From the NCBI RefSeq assembly GCF_019956555.1, contig NZ_JAHBDQ010000035.1, positions 1-35,177 of the forward strand: DNA of 35,177 bases. Direction: 5' to 3'. The DNA comes from Pseudomonas sp. A-RE-19. Its GTDB lineage: Bacteria; Pseudomonadota; Gammaproteobacteria; Pseudomonadales; Pseudomonadaceae. Within the stretch, counting starts at the first letter, position 1. Every line of letters begins with the position of its first letter. The notes under the pieces were generated by a model that worked only from the letters and a program-made list of their open reading frames with translations, did no database searches and had not been told where the DNA came from. Made by a program: the position numbers and the translations under genes. Positions 1-8,100 of this stretch are shown one piece after another.

Positions 1-120
1 CGAACCTCCATGAACGCTAGAGCAACATTATCAAATGGACGGGGGAAGCATTTGATCGTTCTTGCGGTTTCTGCTTTCCACCCAGAGCGTATAAGAGACC
101 TCCACGTCTCCTCGCTCTAG
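1..120 (+). CDS. possible 3' end of an ORF entering the window
   Basis: Frame 1 is open from the first base to a TAG at 118-120 (39 codons). The translation, including GRGKHLIVLAVSAFHPERIRD, is not recognised. It could be the tail of a gene that starts upstream or chance open frame. Its only support is that it is open and lies just before another small ORF on the same strand. Confidence 0.2.
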   Translation, partial: RTSMNARATLSNGRGKHLIVLAVSAFHPERIRDLHVSSL

Positions 121-163
121 CTTATGAAGTCCCCTTACCCAACAATGTTCACGAGAGGCGGCC

Positions 164-337
164 ATGAAAGGAAGACGTAAAGTCAAAACGTCTAAGTGGT
201 TTTTTAAGGCTCAATTTGAGGCCGAAGCTCAGCGCATGATGGCAAATAGATCTAATGAAGCAGCACATAGATTTCTTGATGCGGCCTCGCAATTCGGAAT
301 AGAACATGAACCTACTGGGCGCCTTGCGGGCGGCTAG
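164..337 (+). CDS. small basic hypothetical protein (57 aa)
   Basis: The ATG at 164 follows a GAGAGG purine run (about 153-158) at normal spacing, and the frame closes with TAG at 335-337. The product is rich in Lys/Arg at the N-terminus (starts MKGRRKVKTSKWFF) and then looks helical (AQFEAEAQRMMANRSNEAAH). No signal peptide or membrane segment is visible. The family is not recognised. It lies 164 bp upstream of the broken phosphatase gene in an AT-richer accessory-looking stretch. It may be a real small protein or a relic. Confidence 0.4.
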   Translation: MKGRRKVKTSKWFFKAQFEAEAQRMMANRSNEAAHRFLDAASQFGIEHEPTGRLAGG

Positions 338-501
338 CATAACCTTAATCCTCAAGGTGACCGCGGCTGCACACGCCTATTTTCGACCCATTACATGTGG
401 TCAGAGAATGCCCCCTGGATGCATAGACAAATCTGAATTGCATAGCTGACAGCCTAACCCTCATCAAGCGTCCCAGTATTTCTTCCGATATTGAGAGCCC
501 T

Positions 502-1334
502 ATGCACAAATCAGATCTTCCAATGCTACTCACTCAGACTATCGAGGTAGTTATCCGCGCGGGGCAGCTACTTATTGCGGAATGGGCGAGGGTAAATGGA
601 CCACGAGGGAAGGGCGATAAGGCCATAGTAGACATAGAAATCGAACGCGTTCTACGCCAGCAACTTCTAGGACTTTTTTCTTGTGACTTCTGGGGCGAGG
701 AAACCGGACATAGCCTCACGGGACATTCCTGGTGTTGGGTCGTCGATCCTAACGACGGTACGAGTGATTTTCTCAAAGGTCTCAAAGGGTCTGCCATTTC
801 TGTCGGCCTTCTGCATAAGCAAATTCCGGTATTGGGCGTGGTCTACGCACCAGTCACTGTTGAGGGCTCGCCTGATTGCATCGCCTGGTCTGAGGGACTA
901 CCCGATTTGTTACGCAATGGACACAGCCAGTAGCAAGAAAGCTTACTGGACTGGCGTTGTCGAGCAGCTCCCACGTGATGGTGAGTGCCGCCGCGATCAT
1001 CAAGCCAGATATCAATCGTGAGCTCTGCACCCCCAGCAGTTTTGTTGCGATGCCCTCAATTGCCTATAGGCTTGCAAAAGTCGCCGCAGGAGATGGCGTC
1101 TGCGGAGTTTCTCTGTACGCGGTTTCTGCACATGACGTCGTTGCAGGACACGCGTTGTTGCGAGGTGCGGGTGGCATTTTGCTCAATGAAAATGGTGAGT
1201 CAATTTGCTATGTAACAGAAGCAAACATGCAGACGGTCTCAAGACGCTGCTTCGGGGGATCAGAGATCGCGTGCCAGACATTGGTGGCTCGAGATTGGAA
1301 TCGTATTTTCACAGCGAAGGAGAGCCAAGCTTAG
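502..1334 (+). pseudogene. inositol monophosphatase / CysQ-family phosphatase, frameshifted
   Basis: Two adjacent open frames together spell one Mg-dependent sugar-phosphate/nucleotide phosphatase of the IMPase superfamily. The first part (502-933) carries WGEETG and the metal-binding motif DPNDGTSDF. The second (open through 957-1334, one frame away) carries SAHDVVAGHALLRGAGG, the family's C-terminal D-x-x-A-G motif, and a normal end with RRCFGGSEIA and RDWNRIF. The frames must join near 910-935, where the first runs into TAG at 931-933; a one-base deletion there would explain the break. The usual Trp before the third-motif Asp is His here. Family members hydrolyse inositol phosphates, fructose-1,6-bisphosphate or PAP; the substrate cannot be told. 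A sequencing error is possible. Confidence 0.7.
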
Positions 1335-1471
1335 ACGCAATCATTGAATTTGGCGTTTATAGTCAAGCCATACCAATGTTGTCGCCTGAGGTGTCAGGCA
1401 ATTCTCCGACTGCTCACCAGTAGCGCGCTTCGTGCATTAGGAGAATTGGAAGGTAACTAGGAGGCCAACCG

Positions 1472-1567
1472 ATGACGATTAATTCCGATAAAGATGTCAA
1501 AGCTACCGCGATCGAGGCATTCAGCCGGGTCGAGAGCTCAGCTCCTGCGGGCAAACCACTACACTAA
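1472..1567 (+). CDS. very short ORF with a strong ribosome binding site (31 aa)
   Basis: The ATG at 1472 has a perfect AGGAGG (1459-1464) eight bases upstream, one of the best Shine-Dalgarno sequences in the window. The frame is open for 31 codons (MTINSDKDVKATAIEAFSRV then a TAA at 1565-1567). The strong RBS before so short a frame suggests either a small peptide or the 5' end of a gene whose body has decayed. The product is not recognised. Confidence 0.3.
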   Translation: MTINSDKDVKATAIEAFSRVESSAPAGKPLH

Positions 1568-2738
1568 AAGAGCAAGGAATAGACGTGTGTCCTCGTCCAA
1601 GAGCGGCGCCTGCAGGAAGAAAAGAAAAGCGTCGGACTATTTCGATGGCATCGGCGGTCCAATATACGGGTAGGGGGATTATTAATGCGAGATAGTAGCT
1701 TTTTTGAACACTGCCGTCGAATACGACTCACACTACTTTAAACTAAACTAAACTAAACTTAACTTAACTAAATAGATGTTTAGTCGAGTTAACCCATTAT
1801 CCAAGTTAGAGAGCGGTGCGATTGGCAGGGCGTCGGTCCGTAGACTATGCCCAATTGTATAAATCATGCATCAGACCTGATGCTGCTCAGTTTTCGAGCG
1901 TTTAAGTCTCATCCACCATAAAGCCGAAAATGCAAACGTGCGTTCAGATTGAGATCGGTCTGTTAGAAGTGTTGTATGAGGAGGGTCGACTACTGCCAAG
2001 TCCAATGATGACCATCACGAGTGATTGCAATACGCGCGTTATATTAGATGTACAAATCTCAGGTGGCAACCTCGGACCAACCATGGAACAGTTGAATGGG
2101 TGACCGGGCGAGGTCTTGGGTTCGCTTTCGCTGAGGTAAAAATGCACGGAAAAGACCACCCGCTCGCCTGCGCACTTGAACTCATTTTTTGTAAGTGTCC
2201 CGTGTTCCGTTTGTGAATGCCAGTTGAGGCGTCAGGCTCGGTACTAATGTGGTTTCATACCCCTGTATCATTTTTACTTACATGAATTTGAAAAAATCGC
2301 TTTTTAACCGACAAAATCAATTCGCGGGAGGGAACGAAGTAAACAGTGACTTGTACATTCGCAAAGGGTTTGCCAAGGTGATCCGTCGCCAAATGCCGAG
2401 CGAAGCAGATCCAAGTTTACGTATTGCCTGTCGCATAATTAAATGTGCTAATCGCTCAGGTAGAAAGATGGTGGAGCGTAAACCATTGAGATTGCAATTG
2501 CATTTTTAGATGCCAGGATTCGCACTTTCAACGGCACTCGACGCATACCGTGTCCATTTTGATAGTTCAAGCGCCATGTAAAATTTGACCGATGTAAGTC
2601 CCTCAAAAGTTTGTGACTACATCTCGCCGGTGATATTGAGTCGGGCATTCTGTAAAACGTCAAAAACCATAAAAGAATCTTCCTGGGTCAGCGCGGGAAG
2701 CTGCGATGTGAGGTCGGTAGCGCCACAAAAGCGCGATT
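1568..2738. other. AT-rich stretch without a convincing gene
   Basis: Only short frames occur on both strands, none with a good ribosome binding site or recognisable motif. The best is a 75-codon basic frame from ATG 2282 to 2509 (contains RKGFAKVIRRQMPSEADPSL), which may be chance or a remnant. The stretch holds the AAACT tandem repeat (1740-1769) and a 7-bp inverted repeat, GCATCAG/CTGATGC, at 1868-1883. Base composition is clearly lower in GC than the flanking Pseudomonas genes, consistent with acquired or decaying DNA. Confidence 0.5.
1740..1769. repeat. AAACT/TAACT pentanucleotide tandem repeat
   Basis: Four exact AAACT units are followed by two TAACT units, six pentamers in all, then AAAT. 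No gene starts directly downstream, so a phase-variation role is not supported by the sequence. Confidence 0.85.
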
Positions 2739-2925
2739 ATTTTCCGCTGAATACTGAGCATGATCAGAATTCGACGGAAACCCTTTGGGTGCGAAATTTC
2801 GCTGCCGAAGCGGAACAAGCACCACAAGTAACGAAAAATCAATTCGTTAGCGCAAGACGTCGAATAAGCATTGGTCACTAATCCGTGGAATGCGGGCCAG
2901 ACATGGTCGTTATAACGCGGAAAAT
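2739..2925. repeat. degenerate ~186-bp unit, copy 1
   Basis: The unit is bounded by a perfect 9-bp terminal inverted repeat, ATTTTCCGC (2739-2747) and GCGGAAAAT (2917-2925). Three copies of a ~22-bp motif (TTTCCGCnGA then about 4 bases then TGACCAT) lie inside: plus at 2741, minus at 2869-2890, minus at 2903-2924. Offsets from the first motif are 128 and 162 bp, almost identical to those in the next unit. No ORF of note lies within. It resembles a small non-autonomous element (MITE-like) or an array of protein-binding sites. Confidence 0.55.
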
Positions 2926-2942
2926 AGAGATTTGAGTCGTTG

Positions 2943-3130
2943 TTTTTCCGCTGATCTATGACTATTGGGCGGGTTTCAACGCGGTATCGCTCGGGCATAC
3001 GCTCAGCTTACCAGGCAGTAATAGACGAATAATCTTATAAAACTCATAGCGTTAGAGTGGTTTTCACTTGAGTGATGGTCATTGTTCGGCGGAAATATGA
3101 GCTCGCGCAAAATCGTTATTAAATGGAAAA
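2943..3130. repeat. degenerate ~186-bp unit, copy 2
   Basis: The unit starts with TTTTTCCGCTGATC and ends with ATGGAAAA at 3130. The ~22-bp motif occurs plus at 2945-2966, minus at 3074-3095 and minus at 3108-3129. The offsets (129 and 163 bp) match copy 1 within a base, though sequence between motifs is barely conserved. Conserved spacing with diverged sequence points to an old duplication or to spacing constrained by binding protein. Confidence 0.55.
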
Positions 3131-3167
3131 GCCGAGAACGATGATCCAGGGGCTTGTAGAGAGTGAC

Positions 3168-3281
3168 TTTCCGGCGATCTGTGACCAAACGGCTGGAGGC
3201 AAACGTTGGCAGTAAAAAATATAGCCAATTAAAACAGATGGTTACGGCCTTGGCGGCGCTTTCCATTTATTAGTGGTTGCT
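3168..3281. repeat. further copies of the ~22-bp motif (partial third unit)
   Basis: A good plus-strand copy of the motif (TTTCCGGCGATCTGTGACCA) begins at 3168, and a weaker plus copy (TTTCCATTTATTAGTG) at 3260. The minus-strand copies expected about 128 and 162 bp after 3168 are not visible, so this looks like a truncated unit running into the inverted repeat at 3364-3412. Confidence 0.4.
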
Positions 3282-3363
3282 GACACCAGGTTTCAAATCT
3301 GACTGGCAGAGCCCCTCAGCTCCGTATATGAAACATCGCATAATGTATATTATGTTAAATGAT

Positions 3364-3412
3364 GTGTCAGGACGGAACTTTTCCATAAGTGTCACCCTTT
3401 CCGTCCTGACAC
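3364..3412. repeat. 14-bp perfect inverted repeat at the right edge of the AT-rich region
   Basis: GTGTCAGGACGGAA (3364-3377) and TTCCGTCCTGACAC (3399-3412) are perfect complements around a 21-nt spacer that itself contains GTGTCA and a TTTTCC. TAAGTTTTT follows directly, so it could act as a terminator on the plus strand. Its place at the switch from AT-rich DNA to Pseudomonas-like DNA, together with the TGTCA ends, also fits a transposon terminus. No transposase gene is present in the window to decide this. Confidence 0.55.
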
Positions 3413-3602
3413 TAAGTTTTTGAATCGATCAGAACGTCCTGCTTCTGGCAAGCGTTTACAGAACGCCGAAGGAAATCTTTGGTTATCGCCAAGCCACCAG
3501 CGCGCATCAGCAGCGCGATGGTGAAATCCGCCCCCGACGTTACACAGGCCAGCAAAGCTCGACTCCTGTCCTGCAACATGTGCGCCCATTTATGTGCTTG
3601 CG

Positions 3603-3843
3603 TTAACCCGCGATCTTTATTGCAAGCTCAGCGACGTGTTTACCCTGGAAACGCGCAATATCCAGTTCATTTTGTGACGGTTGCCGTTTACCGTCGGCGC
3701 CTGCCAGGGTGGTCGCGCCATAGGGTGTACCGCCGGTGATCTCGCTCATGTTGGTCAGCCCTGCACAGGTGTAAGGCACCCCCACGATGACCATCCCCTG
3801 ATGCAGGAGCGTGCTGTGGATAGAGAACCAGTACCTTCGCCAT
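3603..3843 (-). pseudogene. wrbA: wrbA, NAD(P)H:quinone oxidoreductase, internally deleted
   Basis: The minus strand starts with an AGGAGA ribosome binding site and ATG at 3843 encoding MAKVLVLY, the typical WrbA N-terminus, then switches frame into SIHSTLLHQGMVIVGVPY and the conserved C-terminal ITGGTPYGATTLAGADGKRQPS and FQGKHVAELA, ending at TAA 3603-3605. WrbA is a ~198-residue flavodoxin-like FMN quinone reductase. About 110 central residues, including most FMN-binding loops, are gone and the two ends are in different frames, so the gene is dead. The join lies at 3820-3826, where CTCTAT fits both flanks, suggesting a microhomology deletion. Functional wrbA genes often sit beside DoxX genes, as here. 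Confidence 0.85.
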
Positions 3844-3861
3844 GATTTTTCTCCTGCATCA
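3799..3861. repeat. 11-bp perfect inverted repeat around the wrbA start
   Basis: TGATGCAGGAG (3799-3809) and CTCCTGCATCA (3851-3861) are exact complements 41 bp apart. The right arm is the wrbA Shine-Dalgarno region and the left arm lies in the retained C-terminal coding part. The deletion brought these arms close together; it may be coincidence or a structure that promoted the deletion. Confidence 0.6.
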
Positions 3862-4160
3862 AGCGTCATTCGATGAATTAGGAAGATCTTGGATTACACC
3901 ACTGTCAACGAACCACAGCGGCAGGTGTAGCGCTTGGTCACGAACAAAACTGCGGCTCACACCTATCCGATTGCAGAGACTTTGACGGCATGCGGATTAA
4001 CACCAGCAGCTCCGTATGCCACCTGCTGGCAGACAGAGACGCTTCTATTGCCCTTCCCTGTCCCAGAGCAGTCTGTCAATCAGCTGCTAGTGTTAAAAGT
4101 GCGCGGCTTCAATAGCAGACTTACTTGCGCATCCTCTCTCGCGTCCACAGGCGGAACACC
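3844..4160. other. intergenic stretch between wrbA remnant and DoxX gene
   Basis: No recognisable gene is seen. It holds the wrbA ribosome binding site at its left edge and presumably the divergent promoters for wrbA and the DoxX gene. A GGCGGA purine run ten bases or less before ATG 4161 sets the DoxX start. No clear operator palindrome was found. Confidence 0.4.
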
Positions 4161-4574
4161 ATGAGATACAACCTGTTTGAGAATCAGAGAAACGAGATCA
4201 TCCTGCTCGCCCGCATCCTTCTAATGATCCTTTTCATCATTTCCGGCTGGAGCAAGCTGACTAACTTTAGCGGTACCGTTGCTTACTTGAGCTCACTCGG
4301 CGCGCCCATGCCCATGGTCGCTGCGGGGGTTGCGGTCGTCATGGAGTTCTTTGTCGCTATAGCAATCGTCGTAGGTTTCTACACCCGCCCACTCGCATTT
4401 CTCTACGTCTTGTTCGTACTCGGTACCGCTCTGATCGGGCATCACTTTTGGACTATGGTTGACCCAGAGCGCGCGGCCAACATGACCCAATATTTCAAGA
4501 ATCTCAGCATCATGGGCGGCTTGCTGCTGCTGGGCATTACAGGTCCTGGCAAGTATTCGGTTGATGGCAGATAG
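4161..4574 (+). CDS. DoxX family membrane protein
   Basis: This 137-residue protein has four hydrophobic segments: residues about 10-28 (ARILLMILFIISGWSKL), 48-68, 72-92 and 113-127. This is the DoxX/SURF4-like fold of small inner-membrane proteins linked to redox or quinone-related stress. The GWSKL motif after helix 1 and the YFKNLSIMGGLLLL motif before helix 4 are typical. The start at 4161 is preferred over an in-frame start at 4125 because of the purine-rich GGCGGA just upstream and the normal DoxX length. The gene is paralogous to the DoxX gene at 15878-16318 (shared SG-SKL, YF/HFFKN, MGGLL). Its neighbour wrbA is broken. Confidence 0.85.
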   Translation: MRYNLFENQRNEIILLARILLMILFIISGWSKLTNFSGTVAYLSSLGAPMPMVAAGVAVVMEFFVAIAIVVGFYTRPLAFLYVLFVLGTALIGHHFWTMVDPERAANMTQYFKNLSIMGGLLLLGITGPGKYSVDGR

Positions 4575-4597
4575 CAGCATGCACATGATAAAAGGCA

Positions 4598-4729
4598 ATG
4601 GCTTGGAATTACGGCAAGATCGCCTACTTTCTATTCAGGGAAGATACCTTTGCCTCAAGCCGTTCGTTCAGCTATGGCGGCACATGGAATATCAAGGTCG
4701 ACCCGCAAGGACCCGAGTTCCAGATTTGA
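4598..4729 (+). pseudogene. unidentified C-terminal coding remnant
   Basis: A 43-codon frame from ATG 4598 reads like the end of a real protein (FREDTFASSRSFSYGGTWNI, then KVDPQGPEFQI) and stops at TGA 4727-4729, 18 bp before an intrinsic terminator. There is no good ribosome binding site and the start follows the DoxX stop by 23 bp. The parent family is not recognised. I read it as the 3' relic of a gene that kept its terminator; a genuine small protein co-transcribed with the DoxX gene is the alternative. Confidence 0.4.
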
Positions 4730-4747
4730 TTTGATTGAATGAAGAAG

Positions 4748-4771
4748 CCGCCTTCCCGAAGGCGGTTTTTT
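4748..4771 (+). terminator. intrinsic terminator
   Basis: The stem CCGCCTT/AAGGCGG closes on a CCCG loop and is followed by six T residues. It would end plus-strand transcription from the DoxX gene and the remnant frame. Confidence 0.85.
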
Positions 4772-4859
4772 CTGCGACAAGCCTGAAATCCCCCCCGCCT
4801 TCCCGTAGACCCAACCTCCTCCTTCCATTGAAAACCTGCAGTGGCAGGCTCCTTCAACA

Positions 4860-4890
4860 CCTCGGCATCAATTCAATACCCATGCCGAGG
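4860..4890. promoter_or_regulatory. 9-bp inverted repeat upstream of the epimerase gene
   Basis: CCTCGGCAT (4860-4868) and ATGCCGAGG (4882-4890) are perfect complements with a 13-nt spacer, about 255 bp before the epimerase start. It could be an operator or a leader hairpin; nothing in the sequence identifies the protein. The rest of 4772-5144 contains a REP-like sequence, a CGCTCGC/GCGAGCG hairpin at 4948-4968 and no gene. Confidence 0.4.
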
Positions 4891-4921
4891 CACATCCCAT
4901 GATCGAACCTGGCCCATCGTC

Positions 4922-4943
4922 TTCGCGAGCCCGCTCCCATAGG
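4922..4943 (-). repeat. single REP-like palindrome
   Basis: TTCGCGAGCCCGCTCCCATA is a close variant of the Pseudomonas REP core seen as a pair at 9988-10054. It lies in the gap upstream of the epimerase gene. Confidence 0.6.
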
Positions 4944-5144
4944 GCACCGCTCGCTACCTGAGCGAGCGTCAACAGAACGTTATTTCTTTCGAGACGCCTC
5001 ACAACCGCTGATCAGTTAGTTCGGTTTTTTGACACTTCCCCGATATGCGGTCACACCTTTTGCGCTCCGTTGGGCCATAAAACGGTAGCTGTCGATGGAA
5101 TATTGGCATCTACCGAGGTTTTCGCCTGATACGGAGATAAGCTC

Positions 5145-8100
5145 ATGATTTTCAATGTACAAAATTTTGGCGCCAAAGGAGATGGCATCACTGACGACAC
5201 GGCGGCGGTACAAAGTGCGATTGATGCGGCGGCCGCCGCAGGCGGGGGGCAGGTTTATATGCCGACCGGAACTTATATCGTTTCGGGAGGTGCGGAACCC
5301 TCCGACGGCTGCCTGATGCTCAAGAGCAACGTCTACCTGTACGGCGACGGCATGGGCGCAACCACCGTCAAAGTGGCTGACGGCTCCGACACCAAGATCA
5401 CGGGGATTATCCGCTCCGCCTATGGCGAGGAAACCCACGACTTCGGCGTCAGCAACCTCACCATCGATGGCAACCGTGACAGCACCACGGGCAAGATCGA
5501 CGGTTGGTTCAACGGCTACATTCCCGGCGAAGCAGGCTACGACTCCAACGTTACCCTCGACAGCGTCGAGATCAAGGATTGCTCCGGGTACGGTTTCGAC
5601 CCCCACGAGCAGACCGTCAACATAGTCATCAAGAACAGCGTGTCCCACGGCAACGGCCTGGACGGCTTCGTTGCTGACTTCCTCAGCAACAGCACCTTTG
5701 AAAACAACGTTGCTTACGACAACGACCGGCACGGTTTCAACGTCGTTACCAGCACCCACGATTTCACCATGACCAATAACGTCGCCTACGACAACGGCGG
5801 CAATGGCATCGTGGTGCAGCGCGGCAGCGAGGACATTCCCTCTCCGAGCAACATCACCATCACCGGTGGAGAGGTGTACGGCAACGGCGCCGAGGGGGTG
5901 CTGATCAAACTGTCCAGCGAGGTGACCGTCGCAGGCGTCGACATTCACGACAACGCCAGTGACGGGGTCCGAATCTACGGCAGTAACCACGTCGAGATCA
6001 TCGACAACACGCTTAACAATAATTCCCTGGGCAGCCCCGTACCGGAGATCATTATCCAGTCCTACGACGACACCCTGGGTGTGTCCGGCAAGTACTTCAA
6101 CGGCAGCGATAACACCATTCAGGGCAACATCATCAGCGGCAGCAACCTGTCGACCTACGGTGTTGCAGAGCGCAATGAAGATGGCACTGATCGCAACGCC
6201 ATTATTGCCAACACCATCAGTCACACCAGCATGGGTGCCACGCTGGTCTATGGTGACGGCAGCTACGTCAGCGCCACGGAGCCGATGACTACCGTGCAAG
6301 GTACCGCTGGCAACGACACCCTGCTGGGCAGTACCGCCAGCGAGATTTTCTACGGCGGTGCCGGTAACGACACCATCAATGGAGGCGCCGGTGGCGACAT
6401 TCTGGTGGGGGGTGCAGGCATCGACAAACTCACCGGCGGTACCGGCACCGATACGTTCCGTTTCGCCGCTCAGTCCGACAGTTACCGCAACGCAACCGCA
6501 AGCTTCGATGACACCATCACCGACTTCGACGTCACCCAGGACAAGATCGATCTCGCCGGCCTCGGTTTCACCGGACTGGGCAATGGCCATGGCGGTACCC
6601 TGCAGGCCAGCTACAGCGCCAGCAGCGACCGCACCTACATCAAGGACTACGATGCCGACGCCAGCGGCAATCGCTTCGAGCTGATCCTCTCGGGTAACCT
6701 GACCAGCACTCTGACGGCCAGTAATTTCATCTTTAATCGGGTGATCACCGGCACCAGCGGCAGCGACTCGCTGCTGGGTAGCGATTCGGCCGACACCCTG
6801 CTCGGCCTGGCGGGTAACGACAACCTCAGTGGCGGAGCGGGCGACGACAAGCTCGACGGCGGCGCAGGCATGGACACCCTCACCGGTGGCTCCGGAGCGG
6901 ACATCTTTGTGTTCTCCAATCGCCTGGACAGTTACCGCAACTACAACACCGGCGGTGCCAACCTTGGCGACCTGATCACCGATTTCGATATCACCGCCGA
7001 CAAGATCGACCTCTCGGCCATAGGTTTCACCGGCCTGGGGGATGGCAAGAACAACACCGTGTACGTGGTGCTCAACAGTACCGGCACCAAGACTTACATC
7101 AAGTCCCTGACCGCCGACGCCAATGGCAACCGCTTCGAAGTGGCACTGGACGGCAACTACCTCGATAAGCTGACCAGCGCCAACTTCGTCTTCGCCACGT
7201 CGTCACCGACCAACCAGGCGCCGGTGCTGGCCACGCCGCTGCTGGATCAGAACGCGACCGAAAACACTCCGTTCAGCTACGTGGTGCCGGCCACCAGTTT
7301 CACCGATCCGGATAACGACAGCCTCAGCTACACCGCCAAACTGGCCAATGGAAGCGCCCTGCCCAGTTGGCTGACCTTCGATGCAGCCACTCGTACGTTC
7401 AGCGGCACACCCAGCGACACCGCGTCCGGCAATTACGACGTGCTGGTCAAAGCCACGGACCCGGCCGGTGCATCGGTCAGCGATAGCTTTGCCCTGGTAG
7501 TGGCCGATGCGCCCGCCAACACCATCACCGGCACCAACAACGCCGAGACCCTCAACGGCACAGCAGGTGCGGACCTGATCCTCGGCCTCGGCGGCAACGA
7601 CACAATCAAGGCCGGCACCGGCGCGGATATCGTCGACGGCGGTGCCGGACGTGATTCGCTGTACGGCGGTGACGGTGCCGACACCTTCCGCTACACCAAC
7701 ATGCTCGACAGCTACCGCGACTACGACACCGGCGGTGTCACGGCTACCGACACGATTTATGACTTCACCGCGGGCGTCGACAAGATCGATGTTTCGGGCC
7801 TTGGCTTTCTCGGCCTCGGTGATGGCAGCAATGGCACGCTGTATGTGACCCTCAACGCGGCCGGCGACAAGACCTACATCAAGTCCGCCGAAGCGGATGC
7901 CGATGGCAATCGTTTTGAAATCGCCCTCAACGGCAATTACCTCAACACCCTGACCGCCAGCGACTTCGTGTTCGGCGCGCGCGCCCAGCAGGACATCCTC
8001 TACCTGCCTACCCTCGGCCAATCCAATGCGCGCCTGCTGCGCATGACGGAGGACGACAATCAGTCCGGCACCTCGATGCTGGTCAACGACCTGGACCGCT

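Noticed and set aside
3392..3589. 65-codon minus-strand frame beside the wrbA remnant
   Set aside because: No recognisable motif or ribosome binding site; it runs into the inverted repeat and its composition looks like chance.
4834..4852. CCTGC/GCAGG hairpin followed by Ts on the minus strand
   Set aside because: No minus-strand gene ends nearby, and the stem is only 5 bp, so a terminator call is not supported.
4975..5002. Possible AlgU (sigma-22) promoter starting GAACGT upstream of the epimerase gene
   Set aside because: The -10 element at the right distance (CCTCAC) does not fit the TCTGA consensus well enough.
5016..6590. 524-codon minus-strand open frame
   Set aside because: It lies antisense to the epimerase A module; its Val/Gly/Ala-rich, motif-free translation is the mirror of the GC-rich repeats. 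The plus-strand frame has full catalytic motifs.
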